Shown here: positions 24,354-35,695 of the stretch, in pieces | How the letters are laid out: the number at the start of each line of letters is the position of its first letter | How positions within the stretch are numbered: position 1 is the stretch's first letter | From: Symsagittifera roscoffensis | Taxonomy: Eukaryota; Xenacoelomorpha; Acoela; Convolutidae | Direction of reading: 5' to 3' | Assembly (NCBI RefSeq): GCF_963678635.1 | Contig: NC_087066.1 | Coordinates: 26,017,986-26,081,985 of the forward strand | DNA length: 64,000 bases | The notes under the pieces: model-generated | Databases searched by the model: none | The model's input: only the letters and a program-made list of their open reading frames with translations | What the model was told of the DNA's origin: nothing | Translations under genes and position numbers: made by a program

Positions 24354-24613
24354 TTGGAGGCAGATGCATGCGATAGCAGACCTAGAGTCAAAATGATTCA
24401 TACGGGGCAATCAAGCAAAAATTCAAAAGGAAATAGAGTCGATCGCCAACACCCCTCAATATCAAGCCCTAGAAAGCTCAGCGAAATCAGCCAAGGAATT
24501 AATGGCAGTCACAAAGTCATGGCCTTTTCAAGACGGAATCAAGGCATTGAAGAGACTCTCAGACCGGAAGCAGCTGTTAGCAACTTAATTGCGAAACTAT
24601 CTCACAATAAGAT
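24354..24613 (+). pseudogene. Left half of a locus split by element 1
   Basis: The frame starting at 24354 stays open up to the insertion point. When the element and one AAGAT copy are removed in thought, it stays in frame with 35426-35695. A second frame over the same bases also reads protein-like (for example QYQALESSAKSAKEL, WPFQDGIKALKRL), so which frame was coding is unclear. No family recognised. Confidence 0.3.
24609..24613. other. Target-site duplication AAGAT, left copy (element 1)
   Basis: AAGAT abuts the 5' LTR and recurs at 35426-35430 after the 3' LTR. A perfect 5-bp duplication is typical of Ty3/gypsy integration. Confidence 0.9.
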
Positions 24614-24860
24614 TGTAATCCGGTACGGATCGATAAACTCATCATCGTTATTATTATTTATTAAAATGATAAACATATTTATATACATTGTTTGTTCAAA
24701 TGACCTTGATACGGCGGCATGCCGATTTAAGTCCATGAGCAAGACTCAGACGTTAATTAATGTTTCTGAACAACAGTTGTTTTAACAAACTCTCATCAAG
24801 ATTACGTTTATCAATCCGTTCGGATTCAGAATAGTCATGCTCATACATTGAGGTATGACA
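24614..24860 (+). repeat. Element 1 5' LTR (247 bp)
   Basis: Starts TGTAATCCGGTACGG and ends GAGGTATGACA. It matches the 3' LTR except for scattered changes and a ~15-bp stretch (near 24795-24812) absent from the 3' LTR. The original TGTCAT...ATGACA inverted ends survive in the 3' copy. The divergence shows an old insertion. Confidence 0.9.
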
Positions 24861-25925
24861 TGGCGCAGCCAGCAGGATATTCGAAAAATTCGCCGAATAT
24901 CAACCCGTTCTGGGAGAAAGCCTCAGCCGAGCCAACACTGGAATGGTCACAATGGGCAGCGATTTTTTGAGATGACAGTATTTGCCAAAGACGGGATTGA
25001 AGTAAGAAATCTTCAAAAAAACAAACATGGGCTTGTCGAACCCACAGAACCAATGTACGAGGTCGAAATAACTGGAGAGACAGAAGATCAAAAGAAAAAT
25101 CGGGAGGTTCGCAGTAGAAGAGCGTTGGCTGAGAGAACCACGTGGTGAAAGCATTAGAAAAGGGAGTTCTCTGTAAATCGTTCCAATGGGATGAAGCAGA
25201 CGTGAAAGTAAGAAGTTACAACTTTATTTGCAGAAAAGAAAAGAAAAATGAAAGTCTGGAACAATTTCACGCTGACCTAGTCGAGCTGGCGTCAAGAGCC
25301 GATTGCGGGGACATAGAGGACGAGTGGGTGCGAGACATGTTTGCGGTACATATGCAAAATGAAAAGATAGCCGAAGAGTTGCTCGCACAAACAAGAAGCC
25401 CACAAGACGCGTGTGAGTATGCGATACGCAGAGAAAAAGGGAATCGAACATAGTCGCACAAGGAAAAGAAATCCGTTCGGAAACCAAGTATTAACACCAA
25501 AACAAGAACCGGTACTTTTTATCAACACACGGGGGAGAAGAAACGTTGCAAACAATCAGGCACCTCAAAAAGGCCGTGGAAATTTTCGGGGACGCGGATA
25601 TCCTCGAGGTCAACAAAATACAAGAGGTCAATTTCAACAACAAAGAAATCAATACCTCAACGCTCAAAAGCAATATTATAAATGTGGTAACCAATTCGGT
25701 CAAAACCACTTACAATCAGGTCCCGCAAATGATAAAATTTGTTCTAAATGCGCCAAACGGGGCCATTTTGCCAAAATGTGTCGCTCAGGAAATGTTAATT
25801 ATCTAGGAGATCGCAACAACGAAGATGAACAAAAACAAAACGACTCAGAGAGCCAAGTAACTGAACTCGATCCAGTCGCGTTCGCTGATTTTACGTCAAA
25901 AATGGTTGGAAGGAGTACAATGTAG
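24860..25925 (+). pseudogene. Element 1 gag, frameshifted
   Basis: Gag starts at ATG 24860-24862, which spans the LTR/PBS junction, and reads MAQPAGYSKN through the PBS. Frames change near 24968, 25138 and 25420. The capsid-like part (~25200-25450) has ESLEQFHADLVELASRADC, DEWVRDMF and EELLAQTRSP, typical of gypsy gag. An Arg/Gly/Gln-rich basic linker precedes two cysteine clusters: an atypical one starting at 25683 and a perfect CCHC knuckle (C-x2-C-x4-H-x4-C) at 25740-25781. It would form the particle and bind element RNA. The track of breaks makes it non-functional. Confidence 0.8.
24861..24878 (+). promoter_or_regulatory. Primer-binding site, element 1
   Basis: TGGCGCAGCCAGCAGGAT follows the LTR with no spacer. 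The TGG start fits a tRNA CCA end, and the sequence resembles the complement of a tRNA-Ser-like 3' end (…CTGCGCCA). The tRNA assignment is inference. Confidence 0.65.
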
Positions 25926-26960
25926 ATAATTTTGCAGTAATGGCAATATCAGAAGCATTCAAAATAAAACACGCAACAAATTTGTCCGAAGATGATTTAA
26001 ACGGACACACCATTAAACTAAAGACAAAAACAGAAGATGTATTTGCAATCGCTGAATCACGAACAGTCTGGAACACGAACAGTCGAACCCGGAAATCAAA
26101 GAATGGGTAAAGGATAACTATCCATTGCAAAGCACTCGAATTGGAAAATCAAAAAACCACGTAATGCGGACACAATTCAATAGATAATTTATTCCGATAC
26201 AGCAGAAGGGACGTCGTGTCCCAGTTCATCTACAAGAACGAGTAGAAAAAGAACTAAACAAACTCATTAGACAAAAGCATTCACTAAAACTGAATGAATG
26301 TTCAGAAAGACAATTCATTAGTCAAATCGTGATTACAGTAAAAAAGGACCAGACTGTGAAATTGGCATTAGACTCGAAAAAGATAAATAAATTTTTTCAC
26401 AAGAATAAAAATCAGAAGCCTAAAATCGACCTACTATTAGACAACATAGCACAGGTGGTAAAATCAAACAACAGTCAGCAAAAATTATTCTCAATATTAG
26501 ATTTGCGCTACGCATATTCACAAATCGCACTGGACAAACGAACTCGGGAACAATGCAATTTCAGTTTGATTGGTGGCAATGCTACAGGAAACTATCAGCT
26601 CCAAACTGGATTTTACCAGCTGAACTCCAAAAGGCCATCGAACTCACGCTTACAAATTGCTCAAACAGCTACACATACCTAGACGACATATTGATTGTGA
26701 CCAAGGGATCGATCGATACACACAAACAACAGCCACAAACGATTCTGGAAGGATTAGATGGTGAAAACCTTGCCATATCATTAGACAAATGTAAGTGTGC
26801 TTGTATACAAGTTGAGTGGCTAGGATACACTGTAAATAGCGAGGGCACTACGCCGTTAATAAGAAAATTATAAGCAATTGAAAAACTCTTGCCCCCAAAG
26901 ATTTTAAAACAACTAAAAAGTTTCATGGGCTCTATACATCATCTCACCAGGTATATCCCA
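25926..26960 (+). pseudogene. Element 1 reverse transcriptase; protease missing
   Basis: After the gag end (~26060) the sequence passes directly into the RT N-terminus (~26095), with no D-S/T-G protease between, so the protease has been deleted. RT motifs are GRRVPVHLQERV (~26210), FISQIVITVKKD (~26315), LDLRYAYSQIALDK (~26497), the catalytic YLDD (26676-26687), WLGYTVNSEG (~26818) and LKSFMGSIHHL (~26913). Frames shift near 26590 and a stop follows near 26871. The enzyme would copy element RNA in cytoplasmic particles. Confidence 0.8.
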
Positions 26961-27096
26961 AACTTAGAGACACATATAGTAACTGATGCTTCTACATCAG
27001 GGTTAGGGCGTCGCTTGAAGAATATTAACCAGAAGGTTAGGTGGCAATAGCCTATGCATCAACATTTCTAAATTTTCTCGAGTAAAAATATTCAGT
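26961..27096 (+). pseudogene. Element 1 RNase H, N-terminal start only
   Basis: VTDASTSGLG (~26976-27005) carries the first catalytic Asp of RNase H. Reading is broken just after, and array unit A begins at about 27097. The C-terminal half of RNase H is found only inside the following repeated units. Confidence 0.6.
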
Positions 27097-28640
27097 CAAG
27101 CGCCGACTCGAAACAATTCATACAAAAAATCAACTAACTTCGTAAAATTCTTTCACACACAGCAGAACATGAACAGAAATTAGGAGATTAGGATATAAAA
27201 AGGCGGATTCATCCGGGACGAAGTAAAATAAACTAAAGGAGGATGAACTACTCGACTGGCAAGGAACGTCGGACAGGGAGGAAAGCCTCTCAGATCCGCG
27301 GTGGCACAAACGACCACCAGCAAAGAAAAAAGCAACAACCACCACAAGGGAAATGACACAAGCAGAAGTCAAGGACGCAACTGAGTTACTTTCCTCAAGG
27401 CCACCATGAAAAAAACTTCCCGACAATAGTTTCTACCAAAGAGACTTCACCAACCAAACAGCACGTCCCCAAAACGAAGACATCACAAGCGGTACAAACA
27501 GACAACCGCAAAGTGTTGGTGGGAATTCAAACTGACGCTAGCTAGGAATGGCCGGAGATGCAAGATCAGTTTGTCAGTCGAGTAAACTACAACATCCCAA
27601 GTCAGGAGGAACGTGCTCGGAATGAAGAACCGCCAACCATGACAAGAACACAACCCGAGGCCACACAGCCGGAAGCTAGCCACCATGAAACTACAGAAGG
27701 AATAGCAGCAACCGTAGACCAGACAACAATTGCAGAAGCAGAAGAAGATACAAAACTGTTCCGGAAGAGACTACAGAGGGTACTGGGAGCTACGAAAAAA
27801 GACAGGAACCTCAGGCCGCTTATGACCTTTGTGAAAAAGGGAAATTGGGACGCGATAAAATCCGCCTACCGACAATACTGGTTTAATGTCCACAACAGTT
27901 TGGACAAGCTGGACGAATGTGTGCTGATTGACTAACGCGTCATTATCCCAACCCAACTGCGCCAAACAATATTAGACAGTCTGCACTTGACACATCCGGG
28001 GTCGGCTGCCATGGTGGATCTATGCCAAAGCGTGTGGTTTCACCGATCAATTGTCCAGATGGCGAAAATTTGCATACACTGCACCGAGCAAAGTAAAAAC
28101 CTAAAACCAATAATAGGAAATTACTTGATGTAGTGTGGGCCATTGAACACTACAAATACTATCTGTACGGCAAAAATTCCACCGTCATCACAGACTACCA
28201 AGTTTTACTCAGCGATTTAAACGCAAGCGAAAGATCAAAAACCAGTCTGAGTAGATTAACCAGATAGATTGATCGACTAATCCCCTTTCACTTCGATATC
28301 AAACGTTTGGCGGGTAAAAAAATGGGATTAATAGACAATATGTCACGAAATCTAGTTGGATTGGCAATTCCCCAAGCGAGTACGATGAGGATTTTGTCGT
28401 TTCTTCAATTAGTACATTCATAAACAACTTGGAAATGTTTGACAACGTCATCCTTAACGAGTTAGCCAATCACAATCTGGCACCGTGTCAGCTGATCAAA
28501 AGGAGCGCGGAAAAAAAAGGACACTAAGTAAAACTTCAAAACGTGATTTAAATGAGCATTCTTTCAAAAGTTCCGCAAGCGGTCAATTGGAAACACAAAA
28601 AACAAATCAGTTCTGCTCAAATCACTACGAAAATCAGTCA
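27097..28640 (+). repeat. Element 1 internal tandem unit A (~1.54 kb)
   Basis: Starts at GCCGACTCGAAACAATTC. It contains a spacer with an acidic Gln/Glu/Thr-rich frame (27558-27935), then the integrase zinc-binding domain (H-x3-H in LHLTHPG, ~27984; C-x2-C near 28071-28082). At ~28110 it joins RNase H sequence of the next cycle (VVWAIEHYKYYLYGK, then TDYQVLL and the GKKMGLIDNMSRN end). A stop replaces part of the linker (27933-27935). Confidence 0.85.
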
Positions 28641-30190
28641 GCGCTGACTCGAAACAATTCGTACAAAACTTCAACCAACTTCGTAAAACTCATTCACACA
28701 CAGCAAAACATGAACAGAAAACAGGAGATTAGGATATACAAAGGCGGATTCATCCGGGACGAAGTAAAATCACTAAACCCACGTAGCCGAAAGGAGGATA
28801 AACTACTCGACTGGCAAGGAACGTCGGACAGGGAGGAAAGCCTCTCAGATCCGCGGTGGCACAAATGACCACCAACAAAGAAAAAAGCAACAACCACCAC
28901 AACGGAAACGACACAAGCAGAAGTCAAGGACGCAACTGAATTACTTTCCTCAAGGCCACCAAAAAACTTCCCGACAATAGTTTTTACCAAAGAGACTTCA
29001 CCAGTCAAACAGCACGTCCCCAAAACGAAGACACCACGAGAAGCACAAACAGACAACAGCAAAAAGTTGGTGGGAACTCAAACAGACGCTAGCGAGGAAC
29101 AGCCGGAGATGCAAGATCAGTTTGTGAGTCGAATGAACTACAACATCCCAAGTCAACAGGAACGTGCCCTGAATGAAGAACCGCCAACCATGACAAGAAC
29201 ACAACCCGAGGCCACACAGCTGGAAGCTAGCCACCGTGAAACTACAGAAGGAATAGCAGCAACCGTAAACCAGACAACAATTGCAGAAACAGAAGAAGAT
29301 ACACCACTGTTCCGGAAGAGACTACAGGGGATACTGGGAGCTACGAAAAAGGACAGGAACCTCAGGCCGCTTATCACCTTTGTGAAAAAGGGAAATTGGG
29401 ACGCGATAAAATCCGCCTACCGACAATACTGGTTTAATGTCCACAACAGTTTGGACAAGCTGGACCAATGTCTGCTGATTGACGAACGCATCATTATCCC
29501 AACACAACTGCGCCAAACAATATTAGACAGTCTGCACTTGACCCATCCGGGGTCGGCTGCCATGGTGGATCTATGCCAAAGCGTGTGGTCTCACCGATCA
29601 ATTGTCCAGATGGCGAAAATTTGCATACACTGCACCGAGCAAAGTAAAAATCTAAAACCAATAATAGGGAATTACTTGATGTAGCGTGGACCATTGAACA
29701 CTACAAATACTATCTGTACGGCAAACATTCCACCGTCATCACAGACCACCAACCTATACTCAGCGATTTAAACGCAAGCGAAAGATCAAAAACCAGTCAG
29801 AGTAGATTAACCAGATGGATTGATCGACTAATCCCCTTCACTTCGATATCAAACGTTTGGCGGGTAAAAAAATGCGACTAATAGACAATATGTCACAAAA
29901 TGTAGTTGGATTGGCAATACCCCCAAGCGAGTACGATGAGGAATTTGTCGTTTCTTCAATTAGTACATTCATAAACAGCTTGGAAATGTTTGACAACGTC
30001 ATCCTTAATGTGTTAGCCAATCACAATCTGGCACCGTCAGCTGATCAAAAAGAGCGCGGAAAATAAAAGGACAACAAGTAAAACTTCAAAACGTGATTTA
30101 AATGAGCATTCTTTCAAAAGTTCCGCAAGCGGTCAATTGCAAACACACAAAAAAAATCAGTTCTGCTCAAATCACTACGAAAATCAGTCA
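28641..30190 (+). repeat. Element 1 internal tandem unit B (~1.55 kb)
   Basis: Same order as unit A. The 205-codon frame at 29067-29684 spans spacer, linker and complete HHCC integrase zinc domain, ending at the artificial junction (…KPIIGNYLM). RNase H follows at ~29685 with ITDHQPIL, RLTRWIDRL and DNMSQNV. Confidence 0.85.
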
Positions 30191-31752
30191 GCGCTGACTC
30201 GAAATAGCTCGTAAAAAAATTCAACTAACTTCGTAAAACTCATTCACACACAGCAAAATATGAACAGAAAACAGGAGATTAGGATATACAAAGGCGGATT
30301 CATCCGGGACAAAGTAAAATCACTAAACCCACGTAGCCGAAAGGAGGATAAACTACTCGACTGGCAAGGAACGTCGGACAGGGAGGAAAGCCTCTCAGAT
30401 CCGCGGTGGCACAAATGACCACCAACAAAGAAAAAAGCAACAACCACCACAACGGAAACGACACAAGCAGAAGTCAAGGACGCAACTGAATTACTTTCCT
30501 CAAGGCCACCAAAAAAAACTTCCCGACAATAGTTTTTACCAAAGAGACTTCACCAGCCAAACAGCACGTCCTCAAAATGAAGACATCACAAGCCGTACAA
30601 ACAGACAACCGCAAAGTGTAGGTGGGAACTCAAACAGACGCTAGCGAGGAACGGCCGGAGATGCAAGATCAGTTTGTGAGTCGAATAAACTACAACATCC
30701 CAAGTCAATAGGAACGTGCTCCGAATGAAGAACCGCCAACCATGACAAGAACCCAACCCGAGGCCACACAGCTGGAAGCTAGCCACAATGAAACTACAGA
30801 AGGAATAGCAGCAACCGTAAACCAGACAACAATTAAAGAAACAGAAGAAGATACACCACTGTTCAGGAAGAGACCACAGAGGATACTGGGAGCTACGAAA
30901 AAGGACAGGAACCTCAGGCCGCTTGTCACCTTTGTGAAAAAGGGAGATTGGGACGCGATAAAATCCGCCTACGGACAATACTGGTTTAATGTCCACAACA
31001 GTTTAGACAAGCTGGACGAATGTCTGCTGATTGACGAACGCATCATTATCCCAACACAACTGCGCCAAACAATATTAGACAGTCTGCACTTGACACATCC
31101 GGGGTCGGCTGCCATGGTAGATCTATGCCAAAGCTTATGGTTTCCACACATTCACCGATCAATTTTCCAGATGGCAAAAAGTTGCAAACACTGAACCGAG
31201 CAAAGTAAAAACCTCAAACCAATAATAGGGAATTACTTGATGTAGTGTGGGCCATTGAAAACTACAAATACTATCTGTACGGCAAACATTCCACCGTCAT
31301 CACAGACTACCAAGTTTTACTCAGCGATTTAAACGCAAGCGAAAGATCAAAAACCAGTCTGAGTAGATTAACCAGATAGATTGATCGACTAATCCCCTTT
31401 CACTTCGATATCAAACGTTTGGCGGGTAAAAAAATGGGATTAATAGACAATATGTCACGAAATCTAGTTGCATTGGCAATTCCCCCAAGCGAGTACGATG
31501 AGGATTTTGTCGTTTCTTCAATTAGTACATACATAAACAACTTGGAAATGTTTGACAACGTCATCCTTAACGAGTTAGCCAATCACAATCTGGCACCGTG
31601 TCAGCTGATCAAAAGGAGCGCGGAAAAAAAGGACACTAAGTAAAACTTCAAAACGTGATTTAAATGAGCATTCTTTCAAAAGTTCCGCAAGCGGTCAATT
31701 GCAAACACAAAAAACAAATCAGTTCTGCTCAAATCACTACGAAAATCAGTCA
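30191..31752 (+). repeat. Element 1 internal tandem unit C (~1.56 kb)
   Basis: Third copy. The spacer frame has an in-frame TAG (~30710). The open part is 30742-31194, with an ACACATTC-type insertion beside the zinc domain (SLWFPHIHRS instead of SVWFHRS). The RNase H C-terminal half is repeated at ~31230-31620. Confidence 0.85.
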
Positions 31753-32742
31753 GCGCTGACTCGAAACAATTTGTACAAAACTTCAACCAACTTCGTAAAA
31801 CTCATTCACACACAGCAAAACATGAACAGAAAACAGGAGATTAGGATATACAAAGGCGGATCCATAAACTACTCGACTGGCAAGGAACGTCGGACAGGGA
31901 GGAAAGCCTCTCAGATCCGCGGTGGTACAAATGACCACCAACAAAGAAAAAAGCAACAATCACCACAACGGAAACGACACAAGCAGAAGTCAAGGACGCA
32001 ACTGAATTAATTTCCTCAAGGCCACCAAAAAAAACTTCCCGACAATAGTTTTTACCGAAGAGACTTCACCAGCCAAACAGCACGTCCTCAAAACGAAGAC
32101 ATCACAAGCGGTACAAACAGACAACCGCAAAGTGTTGGTGGGAACTCAAACATACGCTAGCGAGGAACGGCCGGAGATGCAAGATCAGTTTGTGAGTCGA
32201 ATGAACTACAACATCCCAAGTCAACAGGAACGTGCTCCGAATGAAGAACCGCCCACCATGACAAGAACCCAACCCGAGGCCACACAGCTGGAAGCTAGCC
32301 ACCATGAAACTACAGAAGGAATAGCAGCAACCGTAAACCAGACAACAATTGCAGAAACAGAAGAAGATACACCACTGTTCAGGAAGAGACCACAGAGGAT
32401 ACTGGGAGCTACGAAAAAGGACAGGAACCTCAGGCCGCTTGTCACCTTTGTGAAAAAGGGAGATTGGGACGCGATAAAATCCGCCTACGGACAATACTGG
32501 TTTAATGTCCACAACAGTTTAGACAAGCTGAACGAATGTCTGCTGATTGACGAACGCATCATTATCCCAACACAACTGCGCCAAACAATATTAGATAGTC
32601 TGCACTTGACACATCCGGGGTCGGCTGCCATGGTGGATCTATGCCAAAGCGTGTGGTTTCACCGATCAATTGTCCAGATGGCGAAAAATTGCAAACACTG
32701 TACCGAGCAAAGTAAAAACCGCAAACCAATAATAGGGAAAAG
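31753..32742 (+). repeat. Element 1 internal tandem unit D, last copy, continuing into integrase
   Basis: Fourth copy, with ~50 bp deleted near 31862. It diverges from the others at ~32742, where the reading frame (32132-32917) passes through the zinc domain (His 32603, His 32612, Cys 32690, Cys 32699) straight into the integrase core. This unit keeps the original downstream junction, so units A-C are the extra copies. Confidence 0.85.
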
Positions 32743-33560
32743 TCACACATTCCAAATAGAGTCGGTTGTAGAACCAATTGAGGAAGTACAGTTAGATTTT
32801 GCTGAGCCCCTCTCCAATGAATTAAATAAGGACGCTTACATATTAGTTGCTATAGTAAATGGTCGAAATTCCCGACAGCAAAAAATGTTTCAAATACTAC
32901 GGCGGACGTCGCCATAAAAGTTATGCAACGATATAGTTCAAATAACGGAGTACCCCGTTGGTTAAGATGTGACCAAGCACAGACATTTAGAACGAAGAAG
33001 TTCCAACTTTTCTGTAACACAAATCATTTCAAGTTACCTTTCGCACCAGTAGACGAATTTCACATTTTGAAGCACACATGGGCACAAAACCAAACACTCC
33101 CTAACAAACCTGGCAACTACTAGTTCACCTACCAATCTTAGATGGGAATGTGCAATACACGCACGTTTAGATCGGAAAAACCTCACAAAGCCACCTCTGC
33201 CAGATGAAATCATGCACGACTTACAACAATGGTCGGATAATGAAGTTTCAATCAACAAACAACAACAACTACAACCGCAATCAACGGAAGTAGAAAAGGC
33301 ATCAAAACAAACACCAGGTGCGAGACGTAAACGCAACATAGAAATAAACATAGATAAATTAAACAATAGGTATACGGGAATACAAACATCCACCGACAAA
33401 ACATTAGCAAACGACTAGAACAAGTAGCAAGAAAATCAATCCGAGTGGCAACTAAAGTAAAAGATTCCAAAACATTCCAACAAAAATATAAAACAATCGA
33501 CGGGACAATTTTAACTTACACACCACATACAGCATGGGTACAGACATTCGGAAAACAACC
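32743..33560 (+). pseudogene. Element 1 integrase core and C-terminus, broken
   Basis: VQLDFAEPL (~32788) carries the first catalytic Asp. A frame break follows near 32910, then VPRWLRCDQAQTFR (~32953) carries the second. The expected region with the catalytic Glu is not readable after ~33055. The C-terminal tail (LRWECAIHARLDRKNLTKP, then a basic stretch to ~33550) is still collinear. The enzyme would insert element DNA in the nucleus. Confidence 0.7.
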
Positions 33561-34700
33561 TAGACTCTAAAGGAATATTGGGGTTGCTTTTGTATCTAAT
33601 CCTCTAATCCACGGACCTGCCGACCATCACGGTTAAGTGACTACGTAGCGTACAAATCGGCAAGGAGATGTGGACCTTATCTTCGTTTTTAAGACATCGA
33701 AGACCCGACGGCGCCTCAAATTAGCATGTTCCGAAAGGATGAACAAACAGAGGTCACCAAAAAATTAACAAGAAAGGAACAAGCAGCGATACAGGAGCAG
33801 AGCAACAAACAATCCAGCCCAACCAAAAGGCGGGGAAAACCAACCGGGAAGAGAACTGGTGGACGCCCGTGTGACAAACTGCGAGGAATGAGTCTATCCA
33901 TTTTGGAGAAGAGCACAAAAACTCAGACCCCAACCAGGGAAACAACCAACCACAGTGACACGGAGAGCAAGAAATCGTCAAAATCAGAAGCGGCCGAACC
34001 GTCGTCGCCAAAAAGACACGGTATAGATAAATTACACAATAGGTATAAGGGAATACAAACATCCACCGACAAAAACATTAGCAAACGACTAGAACAAGTA
34101 GCAAGAAAAACAATCTGAGTGGCAACTAAAGTAAGACATCCCAAAACGTTTCAAAAAAAAACAGAACAATCAACGGTAAAATTTCAACTTACACACCACG
34201 TACAGACATTCGGAAAACAACCTAGAATTTTAAAGAATAGTGTGGTTGCTTTTGTACCTAATACTTTATTCTACGGACCTGCCGACCATCACGGTTAAAT
34301 GACTACGTAGCGTACAAATCAGCAAGGGGATGTGGACCTTGTCTTCGTTTTTTAGACATCGAAGACCCGACAGCGCCTCAACATAGCTTATTCCGAGAGG
34401 ATGAAAAAACATGGCTCACCAGAAAATTAACAAGAAAGGAACAAGCAGCGATACAGGAGCAGAGCAACATACAATCCAGCCCAACCAAAAAGCGGGGAAA
34501 ACCAACCGGGAAGAGAACTGGTGGACGCCCGTGTGACAAACCGCGAGGAATGAGTCTATCCTCATTGGAGAAGAGCACGAAAATTCAGACCCCAACCAAG
34601 GAAACAACCAACCACAGTGACAGGGAGATCAAAAAGTCGTCAAATTCAGAAGTGGCCGAAACGTCGCCGAAAAGAATCAACCAAACGGACACACCGCCAG
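33368..34700 (+). repeat. Element 1 3' tandem duplication (~0.67 kb, two copies)
   Basis: AGGTATACGGGAATACAAAC at 33368 returns at 34041, and CCTGCCGACCATCACGG at 33615 returns at 34277, giving a period of ~662-673 bp. The Ser/Lys/Thr-rich reading frame in this part is therefore present twice (33726-34118 and from 34550). Confidence 0.8.
33726..34118 (+). pseudogene. Element 1 3' ORF, upstream duplicate
   Basis: 130-codon basic, Ser/Thr/Lys-rich frame (KLTRKEQAAIQEQSN, KRRGKPTGKRTGGRP) that matches the sequence just upstream of and within the next ORF. No domain recognised. It resembles the extra Ser/Thr-rich ORF that some gypsy elements carry after pol. Confidence 0.4.
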
Positions 34701-35116
34701 CAACAACCTCAACTTCAGCAGACATGGCATCATCAATACGCTCCACTCGCCAAAATCACTCAACTTTGGTAAAAGCTTTTGGGGACCCCATTACAATGAA
34801 TTCTATCGAAGAACAAAACAAAAACAAAAAACCGCGGAAATTTAACATTGATTCGCCACCAGATGAGATCAACTCACCGACAAAGCCAAGCCTCAAATCG
34901 CTCATTCAGGAAATGGGCTTCACGGACAAATCATCCGAGTGCCAGGCGTGTATGAACTTTCTGGAGGCAATCAGTCCAAAGAACAAGGGGAAACAAACAA
35001 ACGAAGTTATCGACCTCAATTCGTCAGATAAAAGCCCGAACAAAACGAACATCTTATATCTCGAAAATAAGAAAAGCAGCAATGAAGCGGACAACAGCAC
35101 AGAGCACAGACAATAA
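34550..35116 (+). CDS. Element 1 3' ORF, 188 residues, unknown function
   Basis: Open 188-codon frame rich in Ser, Thr, Lys and Asn, ending 77 bp before the 3' LTR. A less repetitive segment, LKSLIQEMGFTDKSSECQAC with FLEAISPKN, may be a small folded or helical unit. No signal peptide or membrane span. In the frame of the duplicated basic domain, it may be an accessory protein or a C-terminal remnant of a pol/env fusion. I cannot name it. Confidence 0.4.
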   Translation: MSLSSLEKSTKIQTPTKETTNHSDREIKKSSNSEVAETSPKRINQTDTPPATTSTSADMASSIRSTRQNHSTLVKAFGDPITMNSIEEQNKNKKPRKFNIDSPPDEINSPTKPSLKSLIQEMGFTDKSSECQACMNFLEAISPKNKGKQTNEVIDLNSSDKSPNKTNILYLENKKSSNEADNSTEHRQ

Positions 35117-35181
35117 GAGGAAATGCACAAACAGTCCTCAAAGGACTATAAAACTCAAAAGTTAAAATTCTTAAATTTCCC

Positions 35182-35193
35182 GAGAAGGGGGAG
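35182..35193 (+). promoter_or_regulatory. Polypurine tract, element 1
   Basis: GAGAAGGGGGAG lies immediately before TGTCAT of the 3' LTR, the expected plus-strand primer for reverse transcription. Confidence 0.8.
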
Positions 35194-35425
35194 TGTCATC
35201 CGGTACGGATCGTAAACTCATCATCGTTATTATTATTTATTAGATTGATAAACATATTTACATACATAGTTCGGTCGGTTGACCGTGATACGGCGGCATG
35301 CCGATTTAAGTCCATGAGCAAGACTCAGACATTAATTTATATTTTCTGAACAACAGTTGTTTTAACAAACTCTCATCAATCTGTTCGGATTCAGAATAGT
35401 CACGCTCATACATTGAGGTATGACA
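35194..35425 (+). repeat. Element 1 3' LTR (232 bp)
   Basis: Starts TGTCATCCGGTACGG and ends GGTATGACA, giving six-base inverted ends TGTCAT/ATGACA. It shares long exact blocks with the 5' LTR, such as GCGGCATGCCGATTTAAG and TTCTGAACAACAGTTG. Confidence 0.9.
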
Positions 35426-35695
35426 AAGATTATTGAGAATCAGATCATTTTCACTCATGCCTATCAAAAAGTAACATTAAGATTTTTTTACTTTATTTCT
35501 AACCAAGTAGAGATAGTCATGAAATTATTCAATTGGAGAAGCAAAAAACAATTATTCAAACTATTTAGTGAGAGAAATTCAAAGATCGCAAACTGTAATT
35601 ACCTAACAAGCAAACAGAAGTCACCCCAAGAATTCATCTGGCTACATGATATTCATGGAGATCTACAAGATGATTTTGATCGGAGTCCACGGTAA
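35426..35695 (+). pseudogene. Right half of the locus split by element 1
   Basis: Begins with the second AAGAT copy. The open frame (KIIENQIIFTHAYQKV … WLHDIHGDLQDDF) continues the frame that runs into the 5' LTR from the left. Unrecognised protein-like text, followed by weaker frames to ~36066 with no known domain. Confidence 0.3.

Larger units (their letters stand above)
24614..35425 (+). mobile_element. Element 1: Ty3/gypsy LTR retrotransposon, 10.8 kb, defective
   Basis: Bounded by LTRs (24614-24860 and 35194-35425) and 5-bp AAGAT duplications. Order is PBS, gag with CCHC fingers, RT, RNase H, integrase zinc domain, integrase core, 3' ORF, polypurine tract. It is defective because the protease is missing, frames are broken and the RNase H-integrase segment is tandemly amplified, which explains its size well above the usual 5-7 kb. 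Integrase motifs resembling the KNLKPI-type C-x2-C end of arthropod and other invertebrate gypsy elements support the class. Confidence 0.9.

Noticed and set aside
27130-33000. Repeated minus-strand ORFs in element 1 (Cys/Val/Ser-rich)
   Set aside because: Antisense shadows of the repeated pol spacer and integrase zinc-domain frames.
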